A stretch of DNA of 64,000 nucleotides from Georgenia_B sunbinii. Lineage in GTDB: Bacteria > Actinomycetota > Actinomycetes > Actinomycetales > Actinomycetaceae. The DNA lies in the NCBI RefSeq assembly GCF_036421855.1, contig NZ_JAZGOK010000001.1, one strand, 5' to 3'. The translations under genes were made by a program, and so were the position numbers. A model generated the notes under the pieces. It searched no databases. It was not told where the DNA came from and was given only the letters and a program-made list of their open reading frames with translations. This document shows, in pieces, positions 41,760 through 49,440 of this stretch. The first letter of the stretch is position 1. Each line of letters starts with the position of its first letter.

Positions 41760-42548
41760 TCAGGCCGGAACCGGCAGCAGCGCGACCGTCACGTGGGTCC
41801 AACCGCCGAGCGCCGGGTGCGGCGTGGTGCGGCCGAGGAGTGCGCTAACGGGCACGCGGTAGACCTCGCCGCGGCCCGGCTCGTAGAGGTTGAGCACCTC
41901 GGGCTCGCCGGCGCCCGGCGGTGGCGGGACCGCGAGGACGACGTGCCGGGGAACGGCGTGGGCGAGGCCACCGCGCAGGTCTCCTCCGGTGAACAGCGGC
42001 ACCGGGTGACCACGGTGGGTCGAGGCCACCACCAGCGCCAGCACCGTTCGCGCGTCGTCGGCCGCGTCGTCGAACGGGCGGACCCGGTACCGGACGCCCG
42101 GGAACCGCGCCTCCCGGGCAGCGGTCCACGGCGGCGTGCCGAGCGACGCCGGCCACGGCAGCGGGCCGAGTGCCCGGTGGCCGGTCCGGTGCTTGACCTG
42201 CCGCTGGGCGGCGGCGAACCGGCCGGCGGCGTCGAGCCCGGCGAGTGAGTCGTGCGGGATCTCCGGCGGCACCGTGCCCTGCGGCGCGCGGCCGGTCTCG
42301 AGCCACTCCGCTAGCACCGGGTCACCGGTGGCGGCGAGCATCACCAGCACCGCCGAGCCGCAGGTCGTCTCGTCCACCTGGCGTGCCGGGGCGCCGCCGA
42401 GCAGCACCGGGAAGCCCTCGCGGTCGGTCGCCGAGGCCGGCGGCGCGTCGGTCGCCGCGGCCGGGCTGGGCGGGGTCTGCAGCGGCCGGCTCAACGCGGC
42501 CAGCACCGCCGTCAGCTGCCAGCGGTGCCACATCGAGTCGGGGCTCAT
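41760..42548 (-). CDS. Uncharacterised papain/C39-like cysteine protein coupled to deoA
   Basis: A 262-residue protein without recognised name. QVDETTCGSAVLVML (Gln57, Cys63) followed much later by RHVVLAV (His202) and VLNLYEPGRG (Asn220, Glu223-Pro) reproduces the order Gln-Cys-His-Asn/Asp of C39-like and papain-fold peptidases, in which the H-x-V-V strand precedes a DP.xG turn. Other conserved-looking parts are LGPLPWPASLGTPPW and PALGGWTHVTVALLPV. No signal peptide or helix, so it acts in the cytosol. ATG overlaps the deoA stop by four bases, implying co-translation with thymidine phosphorylase. It could be a protease, a deamidase or a transglutaminase-like enzyme, or be inactive. Confidence 0.6.
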   Translation of the reverse strand: MSPDSMWHRWQLTAVLAALSRPLQTPPSPAAATDAPPASATDREGFPVLLGGAPARQVDETTCGSAVLVMLAATGDPVLAEWLETGRAPQGTVPPEIPHDSLAGLDAAGRFAAAQRQVKHRTGHRALGPLPWPASLGTPPWTAAREARFPGVRYRVRPFDDAADDARTVLALVVASTHRGHPVPLFTGGDLRGGLAHAVPRHVVLAVPPPPGAGEPEVLNLYEPGRGEVYRVPVSALLGRTTPHPALGGWTHVTVALLPVPA

Positions 42549-43837
42549 CCGGAGATCCTCTCGAGCACGACCTCCCGTGCCGCGCCGACGTCACCGCCGT
42601 CGCCGATGTCGATCGCGCCGTCCAGCGCCCGCTCGGCCCGCTCGAAGCGCTCGGGGGTGTCGGTGTGGAGGGTGAGCAGCGGGTCGCCGGCCCGTACCCG
42701 GTCCCCCGGCTTGGCGTGGATCTCGACGCCGGCGGCGGCCTGCACGGTGTCACCCTGCCGGGCCCGGCCGGCACCGAGGCGCCAGGCGGACACGCCGACG
42801 GCGTAGGCGTCCAGCCGGCTGAGCACGCCGTCGCGCTCGGCGGTGACCACCTGCGTCTCGCGCGCGGTGGGCAGCGGCGCGTCCGGGTCGCCGCCCTGCG
42901 CGCTGATCATCCGGCGCCAGACGTCCATCGCCCGGCCGTCGGCGAGCGCCGCCCGGGGGTCGGCGTCGGTGCGGCCGGCGGCGTCGAGCATCTCCCGGGC
43001 GAGCGCGACGGTGAGGTCGACGACGTCGGCGGGTCCGCCGCCGGCGAGGACCTCCACCGACTCTCGAACCTCGAGGCCGTTGCCAGCAGTGAGGCCGAGC
43101 GGGGTGGACATGTCGGTGAGCAGCGCCGTCGTGCGGACGCCGGCGTCGGTGCCGAGCGCGACCATGGTGCGGGCCAGCTCGCGGGCGGCGTCGAGATCCT
43201 TCATGAACGCGCCGGAGCCGACCTTGACGTCGAGCACGAGGGAGCCGGTGCCCTCGGCGATCTTCTTGCTCATGATCGAGGAGGCGATCAGCGGGATCGC
43301 CTCGACGGTGCCGGTGGTGTCGCGCAGCGCGTAGAGCTTCTTGTCCGCGGGGGCGAGGCCGCTGCCGGCCGCGCAGATGACCGCCCCGACGGTCTCCAGC
43401 TGGCGGAAGATCTCCTCGTTGCTCAACTCGGCGCGCCAGCCGGGGATCGCCTCGAGCTTGTCGAGGGTGCCGCCGGTGTGGCCGAGCCCGCGGCCGGAGA
43501 GCTGCGGCACAGCGACGTCGAACACCGCGACGAGCGGCGCGAGCGGCAGCGTGATCTTGTCCCCCACCCCGCCGGTGGAGTGCTTGTCCGCCGTGGGGCG
43601 CGAGAGCCCGGAGAAGTCCATCCGGCTGCCGGAGTCGATCATCGCGGCGGTCCACCGGGAGATCTCCTCGCGGTCCATCCCCCGCAGGAAGATGGCCATC
43701 GCCAGCGCCGCCATCTGCTCGTCGGCGACGACCCCGCGGGTGTAGGCGTCCACCACCCAGTCGATCTCGCCCGGCGAGAGCACCTCGCCGTCGCGCTTGT
43801 GCCGGATGACGTCCACGACATCGAATGCTTCGCTCAT
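42545..43837 (-). CDS. deoA: Thymidine phosphorylase
   Basis: Converts thymidine plus phosphate to thymine and 2-deoxyribose-1-phosphate. The 430-residue sequence has the family signature SGRGLGHTGGTLDKLEAIPG (around 115-135), the phosphate-binding KHSTGGVGDK, and the C-terminal alpha/beta domain with biotinyl-like fold (VEIHAKPGDRVRAGDPL). TAGGGT (43844-43849) is six bases before the ATG, which indicates a leaderless transcript. It works with deoC, cdd and the nucleoside importer in the same window; a phosphopentomutase is not here. Confidence 0.96.
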   Translation of the reverse strand: MSEAFDVVDVIRHKRDGEVLSPGEIDWVVDAYTRGVVADEQMAALAMAIFLRGMDREEISRWTAAMIDSGSRMDFSGLSRPTADKHSTGGVGDKITLPLAPLVAVFDVAVPQLSGRGLGHTGGTLDKLEAIPGWRAELSNEEIFRQLETVGAVICAAGSGLAPADKKLYALRDTTGTVEAIPLIASSIMSKKIAEGTGSLVLDVKVGSGAFMKDLDAARELARTMVALGTDAGVRTTALLTDMSTPLGLTAGNGLEVRESVEVLAGGGPADVVDLTVALAREMLDAAGRTDADPRAALADGRAMDVWRRMISAQGGDPDAPLPTARETQVVTAERDGVLSRLDAYAVGVSAWRLGAGRARQGDTVQAAAGVEIHAKPGDRVRAGDPLLTLHTDTPERFERAERALDGAIDIGDGGDVGAAREVVLERISG

Positions 43838-44091
43838 GGCCCAACCCTATGCCGCGGCGGCGTCGGGCGCTGTGACCGGGACCACGAGGGCGAAAGTCAC
43901 AAACGCAAAACTCGGCAGCCGCACCATAACGATGCACCACAGCCTGGGTTGGCGAAATCCCGGCAACAGCAGAGCCCGTATACTGGCCAGCGCCGCGTCA
44001 GTATCGTGCAGCGATCAAACCGTTGAGCACGCACAGCGACGAGCCCGCTTGACGCACCTCCCCGTATTTATCGCCGCGCCACAGGAAAACC
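43838..44091. promoter_or_regulatory. Divergent region between deoA and the acyltransferase, AT-richer
   Basis: 254 bases without a gene, visibly richer in A/T than the surroundings. The deoA -10 (TAGGGT, 43844-43849) is at the left edge. On the plus strand TATACT (43979-43984) is the best -10 for the acyltransferase, about 107 bases before its ATG; no good -35. AGGAAA just before 44092 is a plausible ribosome binding site. Confidence 0.5.
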
Positions 44092-46215
44092 ATGCCCACC
44101 GCACCACCACGCCATGCCAGAAGTACGCGGGCGGCACTCGATGAAGGCTTGCCCGAACGCCGCTACCTGCCCGAGCTCCACGGCGTCCGAGGCTTCGCTC
44201 TTCTCGGTGTCGTCCTTTTCCACCTGTTCGGCGACGGCCGCGTGTCCGGTGGTATCGACATCTTCCTCGCCGTCTCCGGCTTTCTCTTTACCGGGATGCT
44301 CCTTCGCGAGGCAGCGGCGACCCGCGGTCATATCGACCCGCTGAAATACTACGGGCGTCTGGTTCGACGCATCCTCGTCCCGGCAGCGGTCGTCTTGGCA
44401 GCAACACTGCTCATTGGGCTGCTCATCTCTCCGGTAACCAAGCACAACCAGCTGTGGGCAGAAGCCCGGGCCTCACTGTTGTACTACGAGAACGTCGAAC
44501 TCATCAGCTCACAGCTCGCCTACGGGGCAGCTGGCCCGGAAACCTCACCGTTCCAACACTTCTGGTCACTCTCCGTGCAGGGCCAGTTCTACGTCGTGTG
44601 GCCCGCCCTGGCGATCGTCGCCGTCCTTTCTGCCAAGCGGTTGAAGATCTCGGCGGCGCGGTCAATGGCGATTTTCGTCGGCATCGTCTTCATCGCGTCG
44701 TTCGGCCACGCCATCGTCGTCAGCAGCTACAACCACGATGAGGCGTACTTGCTGACCACCACCCGCGGCTGGCAGCTCGCGTTCGGCGGCCTGCTCGCAC
44801 TCGTGGGAGGCACCGTCCGGCTCCCCCGGCCACTACGAGCACCAGCGGGGTGGGTGGGGCTGGCACTGATCGTCTCCTGCGGGTTCGTCCTCGACGGGGC
44901 GCAGCTGTTCCCCGGCCCGTGGGCGCTCTGGCCCTTGGTCGGGCTCACCCTGGTGCTGATGTCGGGAGGTTCCGACGGCGGGAACAACGACCCGAGGGGC
45001 ACTGCGACACGCTTCTTGTCCAACGGGGCACTCTCCTGGGTCGGCGACCACGCCTACGGCCTCTATCTGTGGCACTGGCCGCTCACCATCTTCTACATGG
45101 AGATCCTCGACCGGGACGCGATCGGCCTCCGCGGCGCTCTCGTCATCCTCGCGGTCACCGTCGCGCTCGCCATGCTCACCTACAAGTACATCGAGACTCC
45201 GTTAAAGAACCGGCAGCAGCAGAGGTCCACGGCCACAGCTCGCACCGTCAACAAATATGTGGTCGCCATCGCCGCAGGAGCACTTGTCGTCGCCGGCACC
45301 GGCGCCACCGCCGTCCTCGACCGACCGCAGCACCAGACGGCCGATGTGTTCGCGGACTGGGACTGGGAGAACTACCCCGGCGCACTCGTGACCACGCCTG
45401 CCTACGCCGGCACGGCAGCGGCGGACGACTACCTCCCCGCCGTCGCAGACCTCGCAGCACAGCGGGCAACCGTCTACGAGGACGGCTGCGTCCAGGATCT
45501 CGGCAACAACCCTGGCCTCGACGAGGTCAAGGTCTGCGAAGACCCCAACAAACCGGATGACCCCACCGCGACCGTGGTCATCTCCGGCGGTTCACACTCG
45601 GTGCACTGGCACGCAGCGATCGAAGCCCTCGCGGCCGAGTACCGCTGGGAGTTGCTGGTGGTCACCAAGGATGCCTGCACCTTCATGGTGTCGGAGGACC
45701 CCGACTCGGCATCGTGCCAGTCGTGGAACGACAACTACATCGACTGGCTCGCCACCGAGGACGTCGATCTCGTCATCGCGAACGGGACAAGGATCTTCTC
45801 CGCTGCCCCAGAACGCATCCAGGAGGGCGCACCGCATCGCTGGCAGCAGATCACCGACACTGGTGCCGAACTCGCGCTCGTGCGCGGCACGCCACGCCCA
45901 GGGAAGCGCGTGGACGACTGTCTGGCCTCCGGGCAGACTCCGGTGGAGTGCGGTGCCACGGCCGACCAGATCGCCGACACCAACCCGCTCGAGGACCAGG
46001 ACCTCCCCGCCGGCACGCACATCATCGACATGCTTCCGCACGTCTGCCCGGACGGTATGAGCACCGGCTCGGGCGCTTGCCCAGCCGTCGTCGGGAACGT
46101 CGTTGTCTGGTACGACGGCTCCCACCTCACCAACCGGTACGTCGCTACCCTGACGCCGCTCATTGAGGCTGAGCTGCGCGAGCCGGTGGGCTGGCTCTTC
46201 GAACGAAGCCACTAG
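44092..46215 (+). CDS. Membrane O-acyltransferase (acyltransferase 3) with SGNH domain
   Basis: A 707-residue OafA-type enzyme. Residues about 20-380 form the ten-helix acyltransferase-3 domain (PELHGVRGFALLGVVLFHL with the His/Arg of its motif; DIFLAVSGFLFTG; FWSLSVQGQFYVVWP). A further helix (about 400-420) leads to an extracytoplasmic SGNH-like domain (about 470-700) with ISGGSHSVHW (nucleophile block) and VVWYDGSHLTNRY (Asp/His block). Such enzymes transfer acetyl groups to cell-wall or surface polysaccharides. Codon use is less GC-biased than that of its neighbours (more A/T at third positions), and it sits between deoA and cdd on the opposite strand, so acquisition by transfer is likely. 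Confidence 0.9.
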   Translation: MPTAPPRHARSTRAALDEGLPERRYLPELHGVRGFALLGVVLFHLFGDGRVSGGIDIFLAVSGFLFTGMLLREAAATRGHIDPLKYYGRLVRRILVPAAVVLAATLLIGLLISPVTKHNQLWAEARASLLYYENVELISSQLAYGAAGPETSPFQHFWSLSVQGQFYVVWPALAIVAVLSAKRLKISAARSMAIFVGIVFIASFGHAIVVSSYNHDEAYLLTTTRGWQLAFGGLLALVGGTVRLPRPLRAPAGWVGLALIVSCGFVLDGAQLFPGPWALWPLVGLTLVLMSGGSDGGNNDPRGTATRFLSNGALSWVGDHAYGLYLWHWPLTIFYMEILDRDAIGLRGALVILAVTVALAMLTYKYIETPLKNRQQQRSTATARTVNKYVVAIAAGALVVAGTGATAVLDRPQHQTADVFADWDWENYPGALVTTPAYAGTAAADDYLPAVADLAAQRATVYEDGCVQDLGNNPGLDEVKVCEDPNKPDDPTATVVISGGSHSVHWHAAIEALAAEYRWELLVVTKDACTFMVSEDPDSASCQSWNDNYIDWLATEDVDLVIANGTRIFSAAPERIQEGAPHRWQQITDTGAELALVRGTPRPGKRVDDCLASGQTPVECGATADQIADTNPLEDQDLPAGTHIIDMLPHVCPDGMSTGSGACPAVVGNVVVWYDGSHLTNRYVATLTPLIEAELREPVGWLFERSH

Positions 46216-46220
46216 TCAGG

Positions 46221-46255
46221 ACTGGCGCCCCGCGACCCGGAGCCGGGTGTCCAGT
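46221..46255 (+). terminator. Hairpin after the acyltransferase gene
   Basis: Nested inverted repeats ACTGG...CCAGT (46221-46225 with 46251-46255) and ACCCGG/CCGGGT (46235-46240 with 46243-46248) just after the stop; could end transcription of the acyltransferase and of the convergent cdd. Confidence 0.5.
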
Positions 46256-46291
46256 AAGGCCAAGCCTCCACACTTAGGCGGGGGCGGGAAG

Positions 46292-46702
46292 TCAGACCTC
46301 GCGACGGTAGGTCTCAAGGTGGTCGGGGCCGAAGGCCTCGGGCAGGACCTCGGTCATCGGGCGGATTCCGCTGGGCATCTCCACGAGCAGGTCGGCGCCG
46401 CCGTGCTCCCACAGCAGCTGCCGGCAGCGGCCGCAGGGCACGATGACGGTGCCTTGGCCGTCGACACACACGAACGCGACCAGGCGGCCGCCCCCGGTCG
46501 CGAACAGCTCGGAGACCAGTCCGCACTCGGCGCACAGCGTCACGCCGTAGCCCGCATTCTCCACATTGCAGCCGGTCACCGTGCGGCCGTCGTCGACCAG
46601 CGCCGCCGCACCCACCGGGTAGCCGGAGTAGGGGACGTAGGCGCGCTCGGTCATCTCCCGAGCCCGCTCACGCAGGTGCTCCCAGGTGGCGTCGTCGATC
46701 AT
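46292..46702 (-). CDS. cdd: Cytidine deaminase
   Basis: Deaminates cytidine and deoxycytidine to uridines for salvage. The 136-residue protein has the zinc and catalytic motifs LCAECGLVSEL (Cys and Glu) and VPCGRCRQLL (two Cys). YVPYSGYPVGAAAL near the N-terminus is standard for the homotetrameric form. ATG has CAGGAGA six bases upstream. It follows the nucleoside ABC permease after a block of tandem repeats and probably belongs to the same transcript. Confidence 0.96.
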   Translation of the reverse strand: MIDDATWEHLRERAREMTERAYVPYSGYPVGAAALVDDGRTVTGCNVENAGYGVTLCAECGLVSELFATGGGRLVAFVCVDGQGTVIVPCGRCRQLLWEHGGADLLVEMPSGIRPMTEVLPEAFGPDHLETYRREV

Positions 46703-46720
46703 CGCGGTCTCCTGACGTTG

Positions 46721-46864
46721 CGGACAATCCTGCTCTCGGTGACAAGTCTGCTGTCGCGGACAATCCTGCTGTCGGTGACAAGTCTGCTGTCGCGGACAAT
46801 CCTGCTCTCGGTGACAAGTCGGCTGTCGGTGACAAGTCTGCTGTGGGTGACAAGTCGGCTGTCA
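46721..46864 (-). repeat. Eight 18-bp tandem repeats between the ABC permease and cdd
   Basis: Eight contiguous 18-base units fill almost the whole 159-base gap. On the plus strand two versions occur: CGGACAATCCTGCTSTCG (units 1, 3, 5) and GTGACAAGTCKGCTGTSG-like (units 2, 4, 6, 7, 8). The last unit includes the permease stop codon, so the array begins exactly there. Most units hold GACA and TGTC seven bases apart, able to form small hairpins. There are no unique spacers, so it is not a CRISPR array. Effect on cdd expression is unknown. Confidence 0.92.
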
Positions 46865-48142
46865 GGACTTGATGTAGGGGATGTTCTCGGCGGCGGGCGG
46901 GCGGACCCGGCCGACGAAGCCGGCGACGGCGAACACCGTGATCACGTACGGCAGCATGAGCAGGAACTCCCCCGGGATCCCCACGCCGCCCATCGCGCTG
47001 AGCATGTTCGCAAGGTTGCGGGAGAAGCCGAACAGCAGCGCGGCGGCCAGCGCCCCGAGCGGGTTCCACCGGCCGAGGATCATCGCGGCCAGCGCGATGA
47101 AACCGTTGCCGGCGGACATGTCCCGGCCGAACGCCAGCCCGGAGCCCACCGTGAAGAACGCCCCGCCCAGGCCGGCGAGCGCGCCACCCATGATCGGGGT
47201 GATCCACCGGGTGCGGATGACGTTGATGCCTACCGTGTCCGCGGCCTTGGGGTGCTCGCCGACGGCGCGGACCCGCAGCCCCCACCGGCTGCGGAACAGG
47301 AAGATCTGCAGCAGGATGACGGCGGCGTACATCAGGTAGACCAGGATGTTCTGGTTGAACAGCACCGGTCCGATCACCGGGATGTCCGAGAGCAGCGGGA
47401 CCGGCAGGTTGGCCAGCCGCTGCCGGCTGTTGAGGCCGGGGTTCTCGCTGAGCACGGTGGAGAAGAAGAAGCTCGTCAGGCCGAGCACCAGCACGTTGAG
47501 CACGACCCCGACGATGATCTGGTCCACCCAGTACTTCACCGAGAAGAACACCAGCAGCACACCGACGAGCGCGCCGGCGATCGGCGCCGCGAGGACTCCG
47601 ATGTAGGCGTTGGCGGTGACCGAGGCGACGACGGCGGCGAGGAACGCCCCGCCGAGCAGCTGCCCCTCGATCGCGATGTTGATGACGCCGGCCCGTTCGC
47701 ACATGACGCCGGACAGTGCACCGAACACGAGGGGGACCGACAGCGCCAGCCCACCGGTGAGGAGCGAGGTCAGCGGGATCGTCGCACCGGCGCCCACCCA
47801 CACGAGGAAGGCGAGCACGAACGCGATGCCGAACGTGGTTGCGGGCCACCAGCTCAGCGACTGGCGCTGCACCGCCCGCATGACGGAGTAGACGGTCACC
47901 GCCGCCATCACCAGGGTGAGCACCCACAGCCCCGCGACGGTGGGGATCTCGGTGTTGGGGATCTCCGCCAGCTCGCCGCCGGTGGCGGTACGGAACGTGG
48001 TCGTGCCCGACTCGGTGAACAGCACGAAGCCGAACAGCGAGACGAGGGTGAAGAAGATCATGAAGCCCGGGGCGCGCCACTTCACCGGTGGCACGATCGT
48101 GGACCTCACCGCCGTGGGCGGGGTCGTGGTCGGGGCGCTCAT
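46862..48142 (-). CDS. Nucleoside ABC transporter permease (second subunit)
   Basis: A 426-residue membrane subunit of the BMP-type importer (branched-chain/ribose permease superfamily). After a cytosolic N-terminus there are about ten helices. GVMCERAGVINIAIEGQLLGGAF is the coupling region shared with nucleoside permeases such as NupQ. GMSAGNGFIALAAMILGRWNPLGALAAALLFG-type sequence forms the C-terminal helices. ATG overlaps the stop of the first permease gene by four bases. It probably imports purine or pyrimidine nucleosides for the neighbouring salvage enzymes. Confidence 0.9.
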   Translation of the reverse strand: MSAPTTTPPTAVRSTIVPPVKWRAPGFMIFFTLVSLFGFVLFTESGTTTFRTATGGELAEIPNTEIPTVAGLWVLTLVMAAVTVYSVMRAVQRQSLSWWPATTFGIAFVLAFLVWVGAGATIPLTSLLTGGLALSVPLVFGALSGVMCERAGVINIAIEGQLLGGAFLAAVVASVTANAYIGVLAAPIAGALVGVLLVFFSVKYWVDQIIVGVVLNVLVLGLTSFFFSTVLSENPGLNSRQRLANLPVPLLSDIPVIGPVLFNQNILVYLMYAAVILLQIFLFRSRWGLRVRAVGEHPKAADTVGINVIRTRWITPIMGGALAGLGGAFFTVGSGLAFGRDMSAGNGFIALAAMILGRWNPLGALAAALLFGFSRNLANMLSAMGGVGIPGEFLLMLPYVITVFAVAGFVGRVRPPAAENIPYIKS

Positions 48143-49440
48143 GCCGCCACCTCCTTCGCGACGAGCACGGACGACTGACGGCGCGACCGGTCCGGCGCGG
48201 GGAGCCGGAAGATCGCTCTCACCAGCGGCGGGGCCGCGATGAGCAGCACGATGATCGACTGGACGACGAGGATGATGTCGATCGGGGTGTTGGTCGTGGA
48301 CTGCATGAGGAAGCCGCCGGCCTTGAGCGCACCGAACAGCAGCCCGGCGGCGAAGGTGCCCCAGGGCTTGGCCCGGCCGAGCAGGGCCACGGTGATCGCG
48401 TCGAAGCCGTAGCTCGCGGCGACGCCGGCGGTGAGGATCTTCTCGGTGCCGAGCACCTGGGCCGAGCCGCCGAGCCCGCTGAGCACCCCGGCGACGACCA
48501 TCGCGACGATGATCACCTTGCTCACCGAGATGCCGGCGGTACGGGCCGCCTCCTGGTTGGCACCGACCGCGCGCAGCTCGAAGCCGAAGGTCGACCGCTC
48601 GATCAGCCACCACACGGCGACCACCGCGGCGATCATGAGGATGAAGCCGGCGTGCAGCCGGAACGGGTCGGGCAGCAGCGGCGGGTAGACCGCCGTCGCG
48701 TGGATGTTCGGGGACCGCGGCAGCGACGAGCCGGTCTGCTGGAACGCCGGCTGGGTGAGCAGCCAGCCGACGAAGAACACCGCGATGTTGTTGAGCATGA
48801 TCGTCACGATCACCTCGTTGGCGCCGGTCCGGGCCTTGAGGATACCGGCGATGCCCGCCCAGATCGCGCCGCCGAGGGCCGCGCCGAGGACCGCGAGGAG
48901 CAGGTGCAGGCCGGCCGGCAGCGAGTGCGCGAAGCCCACCCAGCCGCCGACGATGGCGCCGATGATGATCTGGCCCTGGCCACCGATGTTGAACATGCCG
49001 GCCCGGAAGGCGATCGCGATGCCGAGCCCGGTGAACACCAGCGGCACCGAGAACACCATCGTCTCGGTGAGCGGCCGGATCGCCCGGGTGAAGCTGTCGG
49101 CCTGGAAGTCGAAGATCGAGCCGCGGAACAGTGCCGTGTAGGCGGAGGAGATGGCGTCCCAGGCGGCGGCGAGCAGGTCGCCGGGGCGCTGGAAGAAGTA
49201 GCTCGCGGCGTCCTGCACGCGGGCGTCGGCGGCAGCGATGAGGACGGCGCTCAGCGCGAGCGCGACGACGATCGCCAGCACCGTGACCAACCAGCTGCCG
49301 GAGAGGATGTCGCGGACCACCTGAGCGGTCCGGGACCGGGCGGGCTCGTGCGGCACCTGCCGGCGCGAGGCCGGGGACTCCTCGGCCTGCGCGACGACGT
49401 CACCCGGGTGCTCGGGGGGCGTGCTCTGGTCCTCGCTCAC
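48139..49440 (-). CDS. Nucleoside ABC transporter permease (first subunit)
   Basis: A 433-residue permease with an unusually long charged N-terminal tail (about 1-45, rich in Glu, Pro and Gln) and then about nine helices. GIAIAFRAGMFNIGGQGQIIIGAIVGG is the conserved cytosolic coupling segment of NupP-like permeases; AGISVSKVIIVAMVVAGVLSGLGG is the typical C-terminal part. GTG start overlaps the ATPase stop by four bases, giving a tight operon bmp, ATPase, permease, permease. Confidence 0.9.
   Translation of the reverse strand: MSEDQSTPPEHPGDVVAQAEESPASRRQVPHEPARSRTAQVVRDILSGSWLVTVLAIVVALALSAVLIAAADARVQDAASYFFQRPGDLLAAAWDAISSAYTALFRGSIFDFQADSFTRAIRPLTETMVFSVPLVFTGLGIAIAFRAGMFNIGGQGQIIIGAIVGGWVGFAHSLPAGLHLLLAVLGAALGGAIWAGIAGILKARTGANEVIVTIMLNNIAVFFVGWLLTQPAFQQTGSSLPRSPNIHATAVYPPLLPDPFRLHAGFILMIAAVVAVWWLIERSTFGFELRAVGANQEAARTAGISVSKVIIVAMVVAGVLSGLGGSAQVLGTEKILTAGVAASYGFDAITVALLGRAKPWGTFAAGLLFGALKAGGFLMQSTTNTPIDIILVVQSIIVLLIAAPPLVRAIFRLPAPDRSRRQSSVLVAKEVAA

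Noticed and set aside
46721..46864. CRISPR array
   Set aside because: The 18-bp units abut directly with no unique spacers, units vary in sequence, and no cas genes are present.
46721..46864. Protein-coding repeat (DLSPTA-type hexapeptides on the minus strand)
   Set aside because: It lies after the permease stop and before the cdd start, and the frame that reads through it is a shadow of the permease in another frame.
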